Shown: positions 12,277 through 23,610 of the stretch, piece after piece
How positions within the stretch are numbered: the first letter of the stretch is position 1
Layout of the letters: each line of letters begins with the position of its first letter
Assembly: GCA_965153355.1 (NCBI GenBank)
Contig: OZ231127.1
Coordinates: forward strand, 71,238,001-71,302,000
Direction of reading: 5' to 3'
From: Flaccisagitta enflata
Lineage: Eukaryota > Chaetognatha > Sagittoidea > Aphragmophora
DNA length: 64,000 bases
Notes under the pieces: model-generated
Databases searched by the model: none
What the model was told of the DNA's origin: nothing
Seen by the model: only the letters and a program-made list of their open reading frames with translations
Translations under genes and position numbers: made by a program

Positions 12277-12620
12277 TGACGACGACGATGAAATATGAAG
12301 CAAGGAAAAAGCGGAGAAAAAATGGGACAAAGCTGAGAACGTGAGAATGTCGAGTTCAACGTTCTCAAGTCTCTTTTCGCCCCCCCCCCTTTTTTTCGCC
12401 CCCCCCCCCAATACACAACCCTTTCCCAACCCCCCCCCCTCCCCTACCCCCTCACCACTGCCTCTCTTCCTCGGCTGACATGACTCTCGCAATTTCTGGA
12501 TTGCTCAATTGCTCAGCATCGAGGCTAAAACGTGCATTGTCATCGTCACTTCATGATGGTTCAGTAAAAATCAGAACATAAAAACTTTTTTAAAATGTTT
12601 ATCTATAAAATATGTTTATT
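12277..12620. other. Low-complexity and unique flank
   Basis: Contains several poly(C) runs (12382-12390, 12400-12410, 12430-12440) that could form G-quadruplexes on the minus strand, and otherwise unremarkable sequence. Confidence 0.5.
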
Positions 12621-12800
12621 TCTAGTCACATGCATGCAACCTCACACCGAGCTTTGTTGGTCTACCGGTCAATCCATCGGTCCGTCCATTTGTTGGTTCA
12701 TCCATCACACTTTTTCAGCGTTTATGAGGTTTTTGGCCTTACTGCTCCTACCCCAATGCTCTACTGATCTACTGCTTTTGGATAAGGTTGAGGGGAACTG
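12621..12800 (+). mobile_element. Family A copy A4, 3'-truncated
   Basis: Head CTAGTCACATGCATGC, GTCCGTCCATTTG and body TTTTTGGCCTTACTG with CCCCAATGCTCTACTGA. The tail module is missing and is replaced by a poly(T) run at 12801-12816. Confidence 0.7.
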
Positions 12801-12857
12801 TTTTTTTTTTTTTTTTATATTATGTTTGATGGAAAACTAGTATGGTGCGCATATCGA

Positions 12858-12930
12858 CTTGACAGTGAGGGTTCACAGGGCCTCTTCCGTTTGGGCATAG
12901 TGAAGGATATTGTTCCACTTGTTATACAAT
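12858..12930 (-). repeat. Dispersed repeat shared with 62798-62872
   Basis: On the minus strand GTGGAACAATATCCTTCAC, ATGCCCAAACGGAAG and CCTGTGAACCCTCAC match the + strand at 62798-62872 (GTGGAACAATATCCCTCAC ... TTGTGAACCCTCACGG). A third short piece (AAAAGTGGAACAATACG) occurs at 63119. Its nature is unknown. Confidence 0.6.
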
Positions 12931-13507
12931 TTGAATTCACCAAATTCATCCCATGGAGCACTGCGATGAATCCGCTTCTAAGAAGACACTCATGAACAGC
13001 TGCAATGAGAATAGCAATGTTCGACATTTTCAACTTTGTACATGTCCCTAAGCAAGTGTGTGTGTGTCTGTCCGTACCTGCAGGTATGAAAGCTTAATGT
13101 GTGGGTTTTGCTGTGTGAAAGTCGTCTATGATAGTGCTCTTATGTTTAAGTTGAAACAGCACGTCATTCCATATTTGAAATAGTGTGTTTGTGCGCTCAA
13201 CTCGGTTCCACTAGAAAACCCGTTATTTACATAATTCCCCGCATTTCTGATCATTTTCTCGGTTGGTGGGTAAATAAAAACAGACAGGCAGGCGCGCTGT
13301 TGATAGCAGATTGCATGACTAAGTGAGCGCAAAAAACAAAGTCACAAATCCCTCATTAAGGATTCTGAAAAACAAACAGCAAGACGCCAACCAAATCAGT
13401 TTCAAAACTGCACAACGTATTCTCGTCCCGTAAACCTGACTTAAAATTCACATTTGTGGGTACGCTGCGTCATTGCTTCACCATCTGTTATAGCGGGATC
13501 AGAATAT
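12931..13507. other. Mostly unique sequence
   Basis: A short TG-rich patch lies at 13057-13075. Small open frames on the minus strand (12815-13033, 13126-13332) have no recognisable domain and no supporting splice or polyadenylation context. Confidence 0.5.
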
Positions 13508-13523
13508 ACAGTTACAACCTGCA

Positions 13524-13600
13524 ATAGCGAATCCAACTACTTAAGTTAAACAGGAATCCGCTTAAAGCGAAAATGAAAATTTGGACATTCCATGCGACTA
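13524..13600 (+). mobile_element. Possible pogo-like terminus
   Basis: TACAGTTACAACCTGCAATA followed by GCGAATCC has the TA-CAGT...AACC..C..TAGCG layout of pogo/Tigger-type ends. An inverted candidate partner (TATCGTGGGGTATTACTGTA) lies at 15254-15273. The pairing is weak, because many bases in the 26-bp comparison differ. Confidence 0.3.
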
Positions 13601-13705
13601 AAAAAAAAGACACTCTTTTGGACGGCTAATTTTACCGATGAATCTTAGAAAAACTTATCAAAATCTTAGGTCATCTGAAAGCCCTGCAAAAGTACGTTTA
13701 CTTGG

Positions 13706-13812
13706 CGCCATCGTCAATAAAGCATTCTTGTATAAGTTAATATTCCAAATATCAATCATTTATGTAAATTTGTCTTCCTGATATGAATTCCCCCATATTT
13801 CCAAGTCTAGAC
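13706..13812. mobile_element. Palindromic element, copy 2 (half)
   Basis: CCATCGTCAATAAAGCATTC through CATATTTCCAAGTCTAGAC matches the reverse complement of the left arm at 5718-5815. A phrase from the interior of copy 1 (GAGGGTATATTTGGAATAT) recurs at about 14176, so a longer, decayed copy may run to about 14210. Confidence 0.7.
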
Positions 13813-14737
13813 AAAAAAAAAAAAAAGAAAAAAAAAAAAAACACCGAAATGTTTTGAGGCTGAATGGGGATCGCATTTTATGTGTTATCTCTCGGGAATA
13901 GCTGATATTTTCAAGAGTTGCAAATTGTTAATCAATCAAAACAGTTCTTTTTCTCACATTTGAGTTTATAAGGTCAGTTGGCGCGGATAAATCCAGAGAA
14001 ACATTCTTCACAAAAGGCTATTTTCAACATAAATATTTTTGCAAAGATTTTGTTTGGAATTCATTTGTCCTCTTTGGCATTACTATCACGCATATCACTG
14101 TAGTCACAGTAGATGTCGTCCATATTTCAGATAGTGTAGGCACATATACAAGCATGGAGCTGAATGATTGCTGAGGGTATATTTGGAATATAAACTATGC
14201 TGTGTATTTCAATTGGGTTTCATCATTGTAGAATGGGGGGTGGTCACATGAAGATCATATCGCATGGTCATGAATCATGATTCATGAAACTCAGCAAATC
14301 ATAATAGATTATGGCAGTTCCAACTGTTGGAGAGGTTTCTGAAAGATTTTAGTAATGAAGTCCCACCCTGCTATGTATTTCCCCTTTATCGCTAGTCATC
14401 TGTGTATATATGCACGGCATCCAATCAATGTGGTACAGTTTTGGTAATCCTGTCACTGTCCTAGCTGTTTGTGTGAACACAGTGGTTTCTAAGACACGGT
14501 TTATGGTCTGGTGCAAGCCATCTCGAGATGGTAGTCCAAGAAAATATGAATCCAAAGCGAACTCTTGACCCAATTGCAACGCGCCGAAGCCAAATATGAT
14601 ATAAATATAAATATTATAGTTTTTTTTGTTATGAAAAGGAAAAAGAAAATTATACGCATACAACGCGCTACAATCTGTCACTGCCGCCTTAGTTGGCTGG
14701 CCAAATGGCTCCCATATGCACTTGCCTTATCTTGCAG
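13813..14737. other. Unique sequence with one short perfect palindrome
   Basis: TCATGAATCATGATTCATGA at 14269-14288 is a perfect 20-bp palindrome. The T-rich stretch at 14722-14737 ends in TTATCTTGCAG, a good match to an animal 3' splice site, but the sequence behind it meets a stop in the frame used by the candidate exon downstream. Confidence 0.5.
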
Positions 14738-14959
14738 ACTGCTTTGAGCTGGCATTGTATCCCATGTCACGGTAACCATTGGCGTGTTTCATGGTAACCA
14801 ATTTATACTGTGTCTGACCGGACCAGCATGTCTAGTAACCATGCATGTGATAGGTGCTCCATAACATCATGTCACGCGCTCACAACTGAATAAGTTTGCC
14901 AGTTCTTCGTTCTGGCGGTTGGACAGTAAAAAGTACTATCCTAGTTCCTACGCCTTCAG

Positions 14960-15170
14960 GATACCTGCTACCAAAACATTCTCCAAACGGTTTCCCTCAA
15001 GAAAAGTCACCGATTATTTCAATCGAGTTTTAAAAGCAACTGTTGTTGATCCAGATCGGGTTGAAAAGAGTCGAGGCACCGAAAATACAGCACAGTGTTC
15101 TGTTAACCTTGATGGAAGAGTCAAAATCGAATATGCAGCTATAATGGATGTAAAGGGACTAATGAACTAA
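14960..15170 (+). CDS. Candidate terminal coding exon, unknown protein
   Basis: The frame is open from 14865 to a TAA at 15168-15170. A pyrimidine-rich stretch ending CTACGCCTTCAG at 14959 is a good 3' splice site. Taking it as the exon start leaves 69 residues, beginning IPATKTFSKRFPSRKV and ending YAAIMDVKGLMN. Codon composition is mixed and non-repetitive, unlike nearly every other open frame here. Two AATAAA signals follow at 15192 and 15201, the right distance for a last exon. No ATG begins the frame upstream. I do not recognise the family, and it could be a decayed transposase or chance. Confidence 0.25.
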
Positions 15171-15191
15171 AGGCGGATTTTCATCATTGTC

Positions 15192-15206
15192 AATAAAAGA
15201 AATAAA
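15192..15206 (+). promoter_or_regulatory. Possible polyadenylation signals
   Basis: AATAAA at 15192-15197 and again at 15201-15206, 22 and 31 bases after the stop codon of the candidate exon. In AT-rich DNA the hexamer is common, so this only has weight together with that exon. Confidence 0.3.
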
Positions 15207-15273
15207 AAGAAATCATATCCACTATAGACAGGGATCCTTTACTCATGGGTCCATTATCGTGGGGTATTACTGT

Positions 15274-15748
15274 ATCATAAGTTTACATACGACACAATGT
15301 TCCATTGTGACAAAGAGTCAAAAGAGTAAAGATGCATGAGAAGATTAAACCTGGCACAGTATTCTATGTGATGATTGATATTATGATTTGAAAATGAATC
15401 CCTAAGTTCATTTGATATCAGTACTTCATATTTCTGGAGAAAACTTAATACTCATATGGTCAAATCTTGTTCACTCCCATTGTAGCTTCATCTCCAACAC
15501 TGGAGTCAGTCTACTAGACTGGCACTCTGTTGGGGATAATGTTGGGCTTAGTGTTTGCATGAAGGAAAGCTTTTGCAGGTCCAGGGGCAATGAGAAAAAG
15601 TGAGTGTATTTCAAAGTGTCTACTGTTGATGTTGTTGTTGTCATATCATCTTTCCCATTACTGCGTATTTCTTTACCTTGGATCTTTTCCCAGTGCATCC
15701 AGTGCATCCAGTCCATCCCTCGTTTTATCTGTCTGCTTTTCTGTATTT

Positions 15749-15750
<2 letters not shown>
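15274..15750. other. Unique sequence
   Basis: No repeat or gene recognised. A CATCCAGTGCATCCAGTCCA triplication lies at 15695-15718. Confidence 0.5.

Positions 15751-15810
<60 letters not shown>
15751..15810. repeat. (CT)n microsatellite
   Basis: A pure 60-bp CT run. A TGTCTTGTCTGTCTTCTG phrase follows at 15856-15876. Confidence 0.97.
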
Positions 15811-15814
<4 letters not shown>

Positions 15815-15959
15815 TCCTCATTTTCTGTTTGACTCTCTCTCGTCTCAGTATCTTGTCTGTCTTGTCTGTCTTCTGCGGTCGGCCAGGAAAGCAGTGAATT
15901 TATGTCTTCTGACATTTCTGACAAAAACTCAGAGGAAACGTTTTTATCTTTGCAGCGTT

Positions 15960-16315
15960 TATGAGCACTGGCGAAGTGAAGGAACGTAGAGAAAGAGGGT
16001 GGGGGCGGGAAGGAGGGAGGGGATGAAGGGGCAGGGTTTGGGGCAGAGAGTTGGAAGGCAAAGGTAAGGACCATAAGAAATGGAGCGTTTATGACTACTG
16101 GCAATGAGCAGGAATGAGAGAAAGGTGGACAATGAGAATTGGGCGGTGGATGGGAGGGGAAGGAGAGGAGACGAGAGCAGAAGATAAGAGAAATGTAAGT
16201 ACATATGGTAGCAGTATATGGCACGGTACCATGGCAGTAAATGCAGTATATGGTATGGTACGGGATATGGTAGCAGAATATAGTATACAGTATACGGTAT
16301 ACAGTATACGGTAGG
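15960..16315. repeat. Imperfect tandem repeats (G-rich block, then AGTATACGGTAT block)
   Basis: GCGTTTATGA[GC]TACTGGC.A.TGA recurs at about 15956 and 16085, giving a period near 130 bp. From 16206 to 16312 a GGTATACAGTATAC-type repeat of roughly 14-28 bp is present. Neither is coding. Confidence 0.6.
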
Positions 16316-16690
16316 GAAGAAGCGAAAAGCGTAAGTGCATCGAAAGAGGCGGGAAGGTTGGGGGAATGTTATCAATAATGATATCGAAATCAAACTTGTT
16401 GCGATGCCACTGCAGGTCTTCAAACATGATTTAAGAATAAACGGATGTCAAAAGTCATTTTAGATCATGCTGAGGAAATAGGGAAAGAAACATGATATGA
16501 CCCTTCTTTTTCATTCTGTAGTAGTTATTATTATAGCCAGTGCCACCGTCATGTATTTGACGAAGATAGTACCATTTGTATCATTCATTAAAAGAATCAT
16601 AAAATGGCAACAAACGAGATAAAGTAGGAATATAAATGTAAGACTCATGAGAGGTGAACCGCATATGTGTTACCCACGCACAGGCTAATG

Positions 16691-16721
16691 AGAGAGAAAA
16701 GAGAGAGAGAGAGAAAAAAAA

Positions 16722-16768
<47 letters not shown>
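16691..16768. repeat. Interrupted (GA)n
   Basis: GA runs with AAAA and GTGA interruptions at the left and a pure run at 16733-16766. Confidence 0.95.
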
Positions 16769-17229
16769 GAAAGCTTTTTGCTTTAATCATTCAATTTTTT
16801 ACCTTTTTTGCTTTTTATTCGTAATTGCTCAATAATTAACTGCAATTTCTTTTTTCTTTTTTACTTTTCCTCCCCACTTGCCTACTACTCCCGCCATTCC
16901 ATGGATGTCCCTCCCTACTTTCTGTCTACCTGACACCTCCCTCACACCATCCGTCTCCACAACTGCTCGTCCAAATGATTTCCACTCTTTCCTCTGGCAT
17001 CGAATCCGTATCCGTGAAAAAAAAAACCGAAACAGGTAAGTTAACTGAAGAGAGTTAATTGCTGGAGTACCACCGGTAGTAACTTTGCGTGGATGCTTGA
17101 CTCTACTGGAACATTATAGTCTGCGTCAGATTAAAAAGTCTCATTCGGTTCCTCAATATCAATTGACTGTCTTTTATTGTAACACGATTGAAGAAAAAAA
17201 AGACTGGTATTTTTGAATATCATTCTGGC
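16769..17229. other. Unique sequence
   Basis: A consensus-like 5' splice motif (AACAGGTAAGTT) lies at 17032-17043, but no open frame of any length leads into it, so I do not call an exon. Confidence 0.5.
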
Positions 17230-17698
17230 CTTTTTGGATAGCGGCCCTTAGGGGGCCGATAAGCCATCAGCGACGACCTATGCTTTCACCATGGGAAAAT
17301 CTATTCTCCTTTCCCCTCTTCTTCGTCTCTTTCTTCTTCTGCATCCCCGCAGATTCAAATTCCAGCTTTGAGGCCCAAATCCCATTCTTGAGGCCAAATT
17401 CCCAGCCTCGTGGCCCAAATCCCAGCCTTGAGGCCCAGATCTCAGCCTCAAGTCCAAAATCCCGGCCCAAAGGCCCAGATATATGCAGATTCCAGCCCAA
17501 AGCCCAAATCCCAGCCTCAGGGCTCAAATCTCAGCCTTGAGGCCCGATGGCCTCAGCTTTGTGGTTCTTAAAATACTTCATGATTCCCCATGCACAAAAA
17601 CATAGTGAATTGGCCCCTTTGAAGCCACAACCCCTCTAATTATCCCTTCCTCACATACTCTTACCAAGGAGCATCGGGTACCACTGACCATCTAACTC
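17230..17698 (-). mobile_element. Family F element, copy F1
   Basis: On the + strand it opens with CTTTTTGGATAGCGGCCC (inverted end module) and closes with GCATCGGGTACCACTGACCA (inverted GGTCAGCGGTACCC end). Between them is an array of about 20 bp units, GAGGCCCAAATCCCAGCCTT, at 17366-17550. The copy is diverged but both ends are present. Confidence 0.7.
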
Positions 17699-18034
17699 TT
17701 TTTTTTCGACTGTTGGTATCAAATCCTTCACCCTTCACCTTTTGCCCTCGTAATCATTCATATTTGTCATTTAGGTGCTCAAAGGCAGTAAAAGAGAAAA
17801 AGCCTAATCGGGCTTCATTCGCCATGTTCATCTTCATGTTTTTTTTTACTTTTTGAGAAAGGAATGACAAACATACGCTTTTAGGGACAGATGGACAGAT
17901 GGACGGACCAATGGTAAGATTCTCTCGGAGACATGATATGTCGTATCCACCAACTGGTGACGTGTCATGTACTTGTTGTATTGGTTGTACCCGTCACATA
18001 TTCGAAGTACTCAAATTAACGCTTCTACGGTATA
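17699..18034. other. Unique sequence with a small GGAC patch
   Basis: GACAGATGGACAGATGGACGG at 17885-17906 resembles the tetramer run of families A-D, but no head or tail is visible. Confidence 0.45.
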
Positions 18035-18241
18035 CAGAAGAAAATCATTCTAACGAACACGCTTCTTACGAAATTCCTCCTCTAACGAATATCTTTGAAA
18101 GTCCCATCATTCTTCCTTTTGATTCTTTGTTTATAAAAATCGCCTATAGATAACGAACTGTGACTAACGAATAATCGCCTGTAACAAAGTATTTTCCGGT
18201 GAAAATGGTATTTTTGAGTGTCGTGTAACAAATTCTTTCAT

Positions 18242-18545
18242 GGAGAGAAAGAAAGAAAGGAAGGAAGGAAGGAAGGAAGGAAGGAAGGAAGGAAGAAAGG
18301 AAGAAAGGAAGAAAGGAAGAAAGGAAGAAAGGAGGGAAGGAAGGAGGGAAAGAAAAAACAGTGAGAGAAAGGAAGAAGAGAGAGAATTTTTTTCATGGAG
18401 GGAAAGAAAGGAAGGAAGGAAGGAAGGAAGGAAGGAAGGAAGGAAGGAAGGAAGAAAGAAAAAAAGAAACAGAGAAAGAAAAAAAGAAAGAAAGAAAGGA
18501 AGGAGAGAGAAAGGATAAAACAATGAAAGAAAGAGAAATAAAGCG
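18242..18545. repeat. (GGAA)n arrays, two blocks
   Basis: 18242-18355 and 18400-18510, both within the pogo-like element. The two blocks share a TTTCATGGAGGGAAAG-type left flank, so the second block may be an internal duplication of the first. Confidence 0.95.
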
Positions 18546-18566
18546 ATCCTAGATAGAGGGAAGAAG

Positions 18567-18731
<165 letters not shown>

Positions 18732-19130
18732 TGATATGCCATTTTGTACCGCGTTACTTTTATGTTGTCTTTCTAAATGAACCAATCCGATGGTTGTTTA
18801 TGCTACTATATTACTAGCTATTGTTTCTCTATGGCTACAGCGAAATTCGCCTGTAACGAAAAAATATCAGGTTCCCTTGGGCTTCGTTAGAAAGGTTTTT
18901 AACTGTACTCTAAGCAAATGAACATCATGACAATTTCCTTTAAAAATATAAACGCGTCTGATGAGAGGATAATGTGGGAGATCTGGAGAATGAAACCAAA
19001 GACTAACAAAAGGGAGAAGATGATAGTCACGGAGCATTGGACCATAATGGCCAAGCAGACTGACTCAGTCATAAAATATTCATGGAAAACGAAAGTGACA
19101 GAGAGAGGAATGAGGAAAGAAGAGGAAAGA

Positions 19131-19235
<105 letters not shown>

Positions 19236-19919
19236 CAAGGAGACAGGGACTGACACAGAAAGAGTAATGGTAAATATACGCATAAAGTGAAAGAGAAGGA
19301 GAGAGAATATCTAGATGTGAAAGCTCAAACAACTCAAGTGTGTGTATTATAGAGATCACGGGCATATGTTGGGAGAGAAAAATAAAGATACAGTATGGGA
19401 TAAGAAATGAAAACTAATGAAAATCAATGAACAGGAGAAAAAAAAAAGAATAAAGAAACAAACAAAAAGTGGAAGAAACAAACAAAGAAAAAAAGAAAAA
19501 CAAACAAACAAACAGATACAAAGAAAGGATAAAAAAAAAAAGAATGAGGAAGAAAAAGAGAACAGAATGAGAGAGAGAAAAAAAGATATTAAAAGAGAGC
19601 ACGAAAAGCATTTTTCTGGTTCCAAGTTTTTCCATCTGGCAGCAGCCGACAGGGTTTTGATTGGCCCAAAGAGAGGAATGAAATTTGCTTCTTATTTCAT
19701 GTTTTCTGTACACAGAACCTATGATTGCCAGAGATAAATCTCTCGCTCATAAAACCATAATCAAAGCTCAAACGCATGCCCCCTGCTCCCGTTCAGCGTC
19801 CTCCACCCTTTTATACCGCCCTCCGCCCTATGTTCACCACATTTGGCTGTCTTTTAGCTACCATTTTGCCTACCATCATGCGTATCATTATGCAGCTTAC
19901 CAAAAAGTTATCATTTCTT

Positions 19920-19920
<1 letters not shown>
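19236..19920. other. A-rich sequence without recognised features
   Basis: Purine-rich AAACAAAC/AAAAAGAA low-complexity DNA at 19380-19600, then about 300 bp of more balanced sequence. No gene recognised. A short CT run follows at 19921-19955. Confidence 0.5.
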
Positions 19921-19958
<38 letters not shown>

Positions 19959-20049
19959 TTTTTTCAACGTTTCTTACGGCAATTGCTGCCAAAAAGTGGA
20001 AAGCGGCGTTCTTCCCATAAAAGGCGACCATTAGGCAAAAAGAAGGAGA

Positions 20050-20550
20050 AGTAGATACACCGCCATCGCCGCCGCCGTTGCGAGTGTACCGCCGCCATTG
20101 AAGCCAACACTTCCACCACCACCACCACCACCACCACCACCACCACCACCACCACCACCATCGTTTGTCGCCGCCACCAGCGTCGCCTTTGCGAGTTCCG
20201 CTCCCATTGAAGCCGCCGCCACCACCACCACCACAACCACCACCACCACCACCACCACCACCACCACCACCACTACCACCACCACCACTATCTGCCGCCA
20301 CCACCACAACCAGCACCACCACCGTCTGCGGCCACCATCACAACCACCACCACCGCCGCCACCACCACCACCGTCTGCCGCCACCACCACTACCGTCTGT
20401 CGCCGCCACCACCACCACCGACTGCCGCCGCCACCGTTGCCGCCGCCTCCACCATCATCACCGTCTGCCGCCACCACCACCACCACCATCGTCTGCCGCC
20501 ACCACCACCACCACCGACTGCCGCCGCCACCGTTGCCGCCGTTGCTACGA
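20050..20550. repeat. (CCA)n / CCGCCA compound array
   Basis: CCACCA trinucleotide runs (20113-20160, 20217-20290) alternate with longer units containing CGTCTGCCGCCACCACCA and GACTGCCGCCGCCACCGTTG. This is a higher-order array built from CCA repeats. Polyproline and polyhistidine frames run through it on the + strand and tryptophan/valine frames on the minus. No promoter, splice site or conserved flank suggests a collagen-like or proline-rich gene. Confidence 0.93.
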
Positions 20551-20625
20551 TCAAAACGAAACCGGCTCGTTGACGCCGCTGAAGAAGGAAAAGAAACGTC
20601 GAAAATATCAGAGAGTAAAAAAAAA

Positions 20626-21110
20626 TAGTCGCAAAAGCGTTAGATGGTCAGCGGTACCCGTTGCCCCTATATGAGTGTATGTGGGTATGAGGTGGTTAGT
20701 GGGGCAGCGGCCCCAAAGGGGCCGATGACCTATGCTGATTTTATTTGAGCCTGGAGGCTGGGTTTTGAGCCTGGAGGCTTGGATTTGAGCCTGGAGGCTG
20801 GGATTTGAGCTTCATGGCTGGGATTTGAGCTTCAATGCTGGGATTTAAGCCTCGAGGCTGGGATTTGAGCCTGGAGGCAGGGATTTGAGCCTCGAGGCTG
20901 GGATTTGAGCCTAGAGCCTGGGATTTGAGCCTCGAGGCTGGGATTTGAGCCTAGAGGCTGGGATTTTAGCCTCATGGCTGGGATTTGAGCTTCGAGGATG
21001 GGATCTGGCCTCAGCCCTGGGTTGAGCCTCGAGCCTGGGATTCAAGCGAGCCTGGGATTTGAGCCTCAAACCTGGATTGAGCCCGAGGCTGGGATCACTG
21101 AGCCTCGGGA
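20626..21110 (+). mobile_element. Family F element, copy F2
   Basis: Begins TAGTCGCAAAAGCG, TTAGATGGTCAGCGGTACCCG, then GGGGCAGCGGCCCCAAAGG and GATGACCTATGCTGA. An array of about 18 units of 20 bp (GGGATTTGAGCCTGGAGGCT) fills 20735-21100. The distal GCCGCTGCCC end has been lost. Confidence 0.8.
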
Positions 21111-21166
21111 AAGAGATGAGGAGAAGAGGAGGCCATAGTGAGCCACCGATGCTGGAGCCATGATCT

Positions 21167-21168
<2 letters not shown>

Positions 21169-21235
<67 letters not shown>

Positions 21236-21238
21236 AGG

Positions 21239-21313
<75 letters not shown>
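21169..21313. repeat. (GA)n-(CA)n compound microsatellite
   Basis: A GA run at 21169-21234, the bridge GCAGGT, then CA at 21240-21313. Confidence 0.97.
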
Positions 21314-21315
<2 letters not shown>

Positions 21316-21513
21316 TAAATAGAAGAAAAAAAAAAACATCATCATTCCTCCGTTGCGAAATGGATTAGCGGCCTCTGTCACGTTGCTCTCTCTGCCTTTA
21401 TATTACTCTAACATCAGCGCGATTACGTGTCTATCAGTACCAACTCGATAGAAATTTCCTTAATTTATATCGGGATATTTGCCTAAGAGATTTCAATCAA
21501 AGCCAAAAACTGG

Positions 21514-22110
21514 AATGGAGTTGATTCTTGTCCAGTCCATCTTGAATTATGAGAGATATATAATAAACTAGGATTTCTTTGAAAAAAAAAGATCAACAAT
21601 AAAGAAAAATCCTATTTAGCGTGTTTGAAAAATGAGAAAAAATCTATTAGATGAAAGATTACAGTTTTCAGAAGAAATATAAAGACTGCTGTCAATTGAA
21701 TAGAGATTAAATGGAGATTAAATGGAGTTGATTCTTGTCCAGTCCATCTTGAATTATGAGAGATCTAAAATAAACTAGGATTTTTTTGAAAAAAAAAACA
21801 ACAATAAAGAAAAATCCTATTTAGCGTGTTTGAAAAATGAGAAAAAATCTATTAGATGAAAGATTACAGTTTTCACTATATACAAAATTTGGCTTTGAAA
21901 TACTAGGTGGACCTGGCAAATTTTGGAGCTCCCTTGCATTCATGTGTGAACGGCAACACTTACTAGTATTTTTTACCCAATGTGCAAAAGGCTTGATATT
22001 TGCCATAATTTCATTCTTTATGATATCCGCCTTCAAGCATCCTGGACTTAATTTGTAGTGACTAACAAAAAAGAAAAAGAAGAAAAATAAAGACTGCTAT
22101 CAATTAAATG
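21514..22110. repeat. Tandem duplication, unit about 207 bp, second copy carrying 190 extra bp
   Basis: AATGGAGTTGATTCTTGTCC begins at 21514 and 21721, and the copies are nearly identical through GATTACAGTTTTCA. Copy 1 then continues GAAGAAATATAAAGACTGCT. Copy 2 reaches the same wording only at about 22068, after 190 bp of sequence found nowhere else in the window. Short open frames across the extra segment have no recognisable domain. Confidence 0.8.
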
Positions 22111-22259
22111 GATCCCACCCGTAAAGCCAACCCAATTGCGGTGTAAACGATAATCTGCTGTGCCGGTCGGTTACTTCTTTTTATCGGAATGTCTTTGTCT
22201 TTCATTGAGAAAACTGAAGATGAATGACTGCAATAAATGGTGAAAAGATAAGCCTTACC

Positions 22260-22412
22260 TTTTCAGTCGCTTGGTGAGCGACTGTTTATTAGGCTGTGTC
22301 CGTAGGCATGAAGGAAGGAAGATTTCTGGCCCCTGCTCAGCCACATTACAGCCCCGCTCACCCACATACTGCCCCTGCCCACCCGTATTACTGCCCCTGC
22401 CCACTCGAAGAA
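22260..22412 (+). mobile_element. Family A/C-type fragment
   Basis: Hairpin head TCAGTCGCTTGGTGAGCGACT, then ATTAGGCTGTGTCCGT, and the ACTGCCCCTGCCCACC module three times in diverged form. The family tail is replaced by the start of element E2. Confidence 0.55.
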
Positions 22413-22424
22413 CTTGTTGTTTCC

Positions 22425-22960
22425 TTTTTGGGCAGCGGCCCTGAAGGGGACGAAGTCCTGTAGAACACAGGGGGACTTTCGTTCGTCCGTCTGTCCTTCC
22501 ATCCGTCCATTCGTCCCCCACAGGCCCTCACAGGCCTGAAATCTGCCCTCTCAGGCCTGAAATTTACTCTCTCAGGCCTGAAATTTGCCCTCTCAGGCCT
22601 GAAATTTGCCCTCTCAGGCCTTGAATCTGCCCTCTCAGGCCTGAAATCTGTCCTCTAAGGCCTGAAAGTTGTCCTCTCAGGCCTGAAATCTGCCCTCACA
22701 GATTCAAGGCCTGAGAGGGCAAATTTCAGGCCTGAGAGGGCGAATTTCAGGCCTGAGAGAGTAAATTTCAGGCCTGAGAGGGCAGATTCAAGGACTGTGT
22801 GGGCCTGGGGATGACGGACGGACCGATGGATGGACGGAAGGACGAACGAAAGTCCCCCTGTGTTCTACAGGACTTCGTCCCCTTCGTGGCCGCTGCCCTG
22901 CATTCCCTCACTCCAATTCACAATCATGCAGAGCAGGGCAATGGGTATCGCTGACCACAT
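22425..22960 (-). mobile_element. Family E element, copy E2 (extended fold-back)
   Basis: Terminal arms 22430-22510 and 22815-22905 are reverse complements (GGGCAGCGGCCCTGAAGGG, GTCCTGTAGAACACAGGGGG, CTTTCGTTCGTCC). The internal 21-bp array is itself inverted: AGGCCTGAAATTTGCCCTCTC to about 22700, then its reverse complement to about 22790. Almost the whole element is therefore one imperfect palindrome. Beyond the right arm it ends in GGGTATCGCTGACCACAT. Confidence 0.8.
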
Positions 22961-23109
22961 ATCGCCCTTGGGCGACCTGTTCCGATGTCCGAATGTCGGT
23001 TTGTTTGGTTTTCTATCGTTCAGTTAAATAGTCAGTGTCTCCATCTATTAGTCCGTTCTTTGACTGTTTTTGGATCAGTCGCCAAGCTCTCAATTACTAT
23101 CCTAGTCTG

Positions 23110-23306
<197 letters not shown>

Positions 23307-23479
23307 TCCATTCCGATATTATCGATGTTCGATGCCTCGTTTTAATATTTCACCTTGGAGACGGCAACAAATGAAGAAATTACATCACAGTCGCGTTCCA
23401 TTCATTCTTTCTTGTTTCTATTCATTTCCATTCATTTCTATTGTACTGTCACTATTATTATTAATTTTCATTTAGTTCT

Positions 23480-23610
23480 ATTTCTATTACTATTACTATT
23501 AATTTTACTATAACTACTACCATTACTTTTGCTATACCTATTACCATTACTATTACTATTACTATTACTATTACTATTACTATTACTATTACTATTACTA
23601 TTACTATTAG
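23480..23610. repeat. (ATTACT)n hexamer array
   Basis: ATTACT hexamers, degenerate at the left and near perfect at 23541-23608. The hexamer is stop-free in one minus frame, which explains the asparagine/serine frame seen there. Confidence 0.93.

Noticed and set aside
20098-20674. Proline-rich or extensin-like protein
   Set aside because: The proline and histidine runs follow the (CCA)n repeat; frames on both strands are equally open and the flanks carry no gene signals.
20735-21100. CRISPR or protein-repeat interpretation of the 20-21 bp arrays
   Set aside because: Head-to-tail units without unique spacers, located inside dispersed elements of family F/E.
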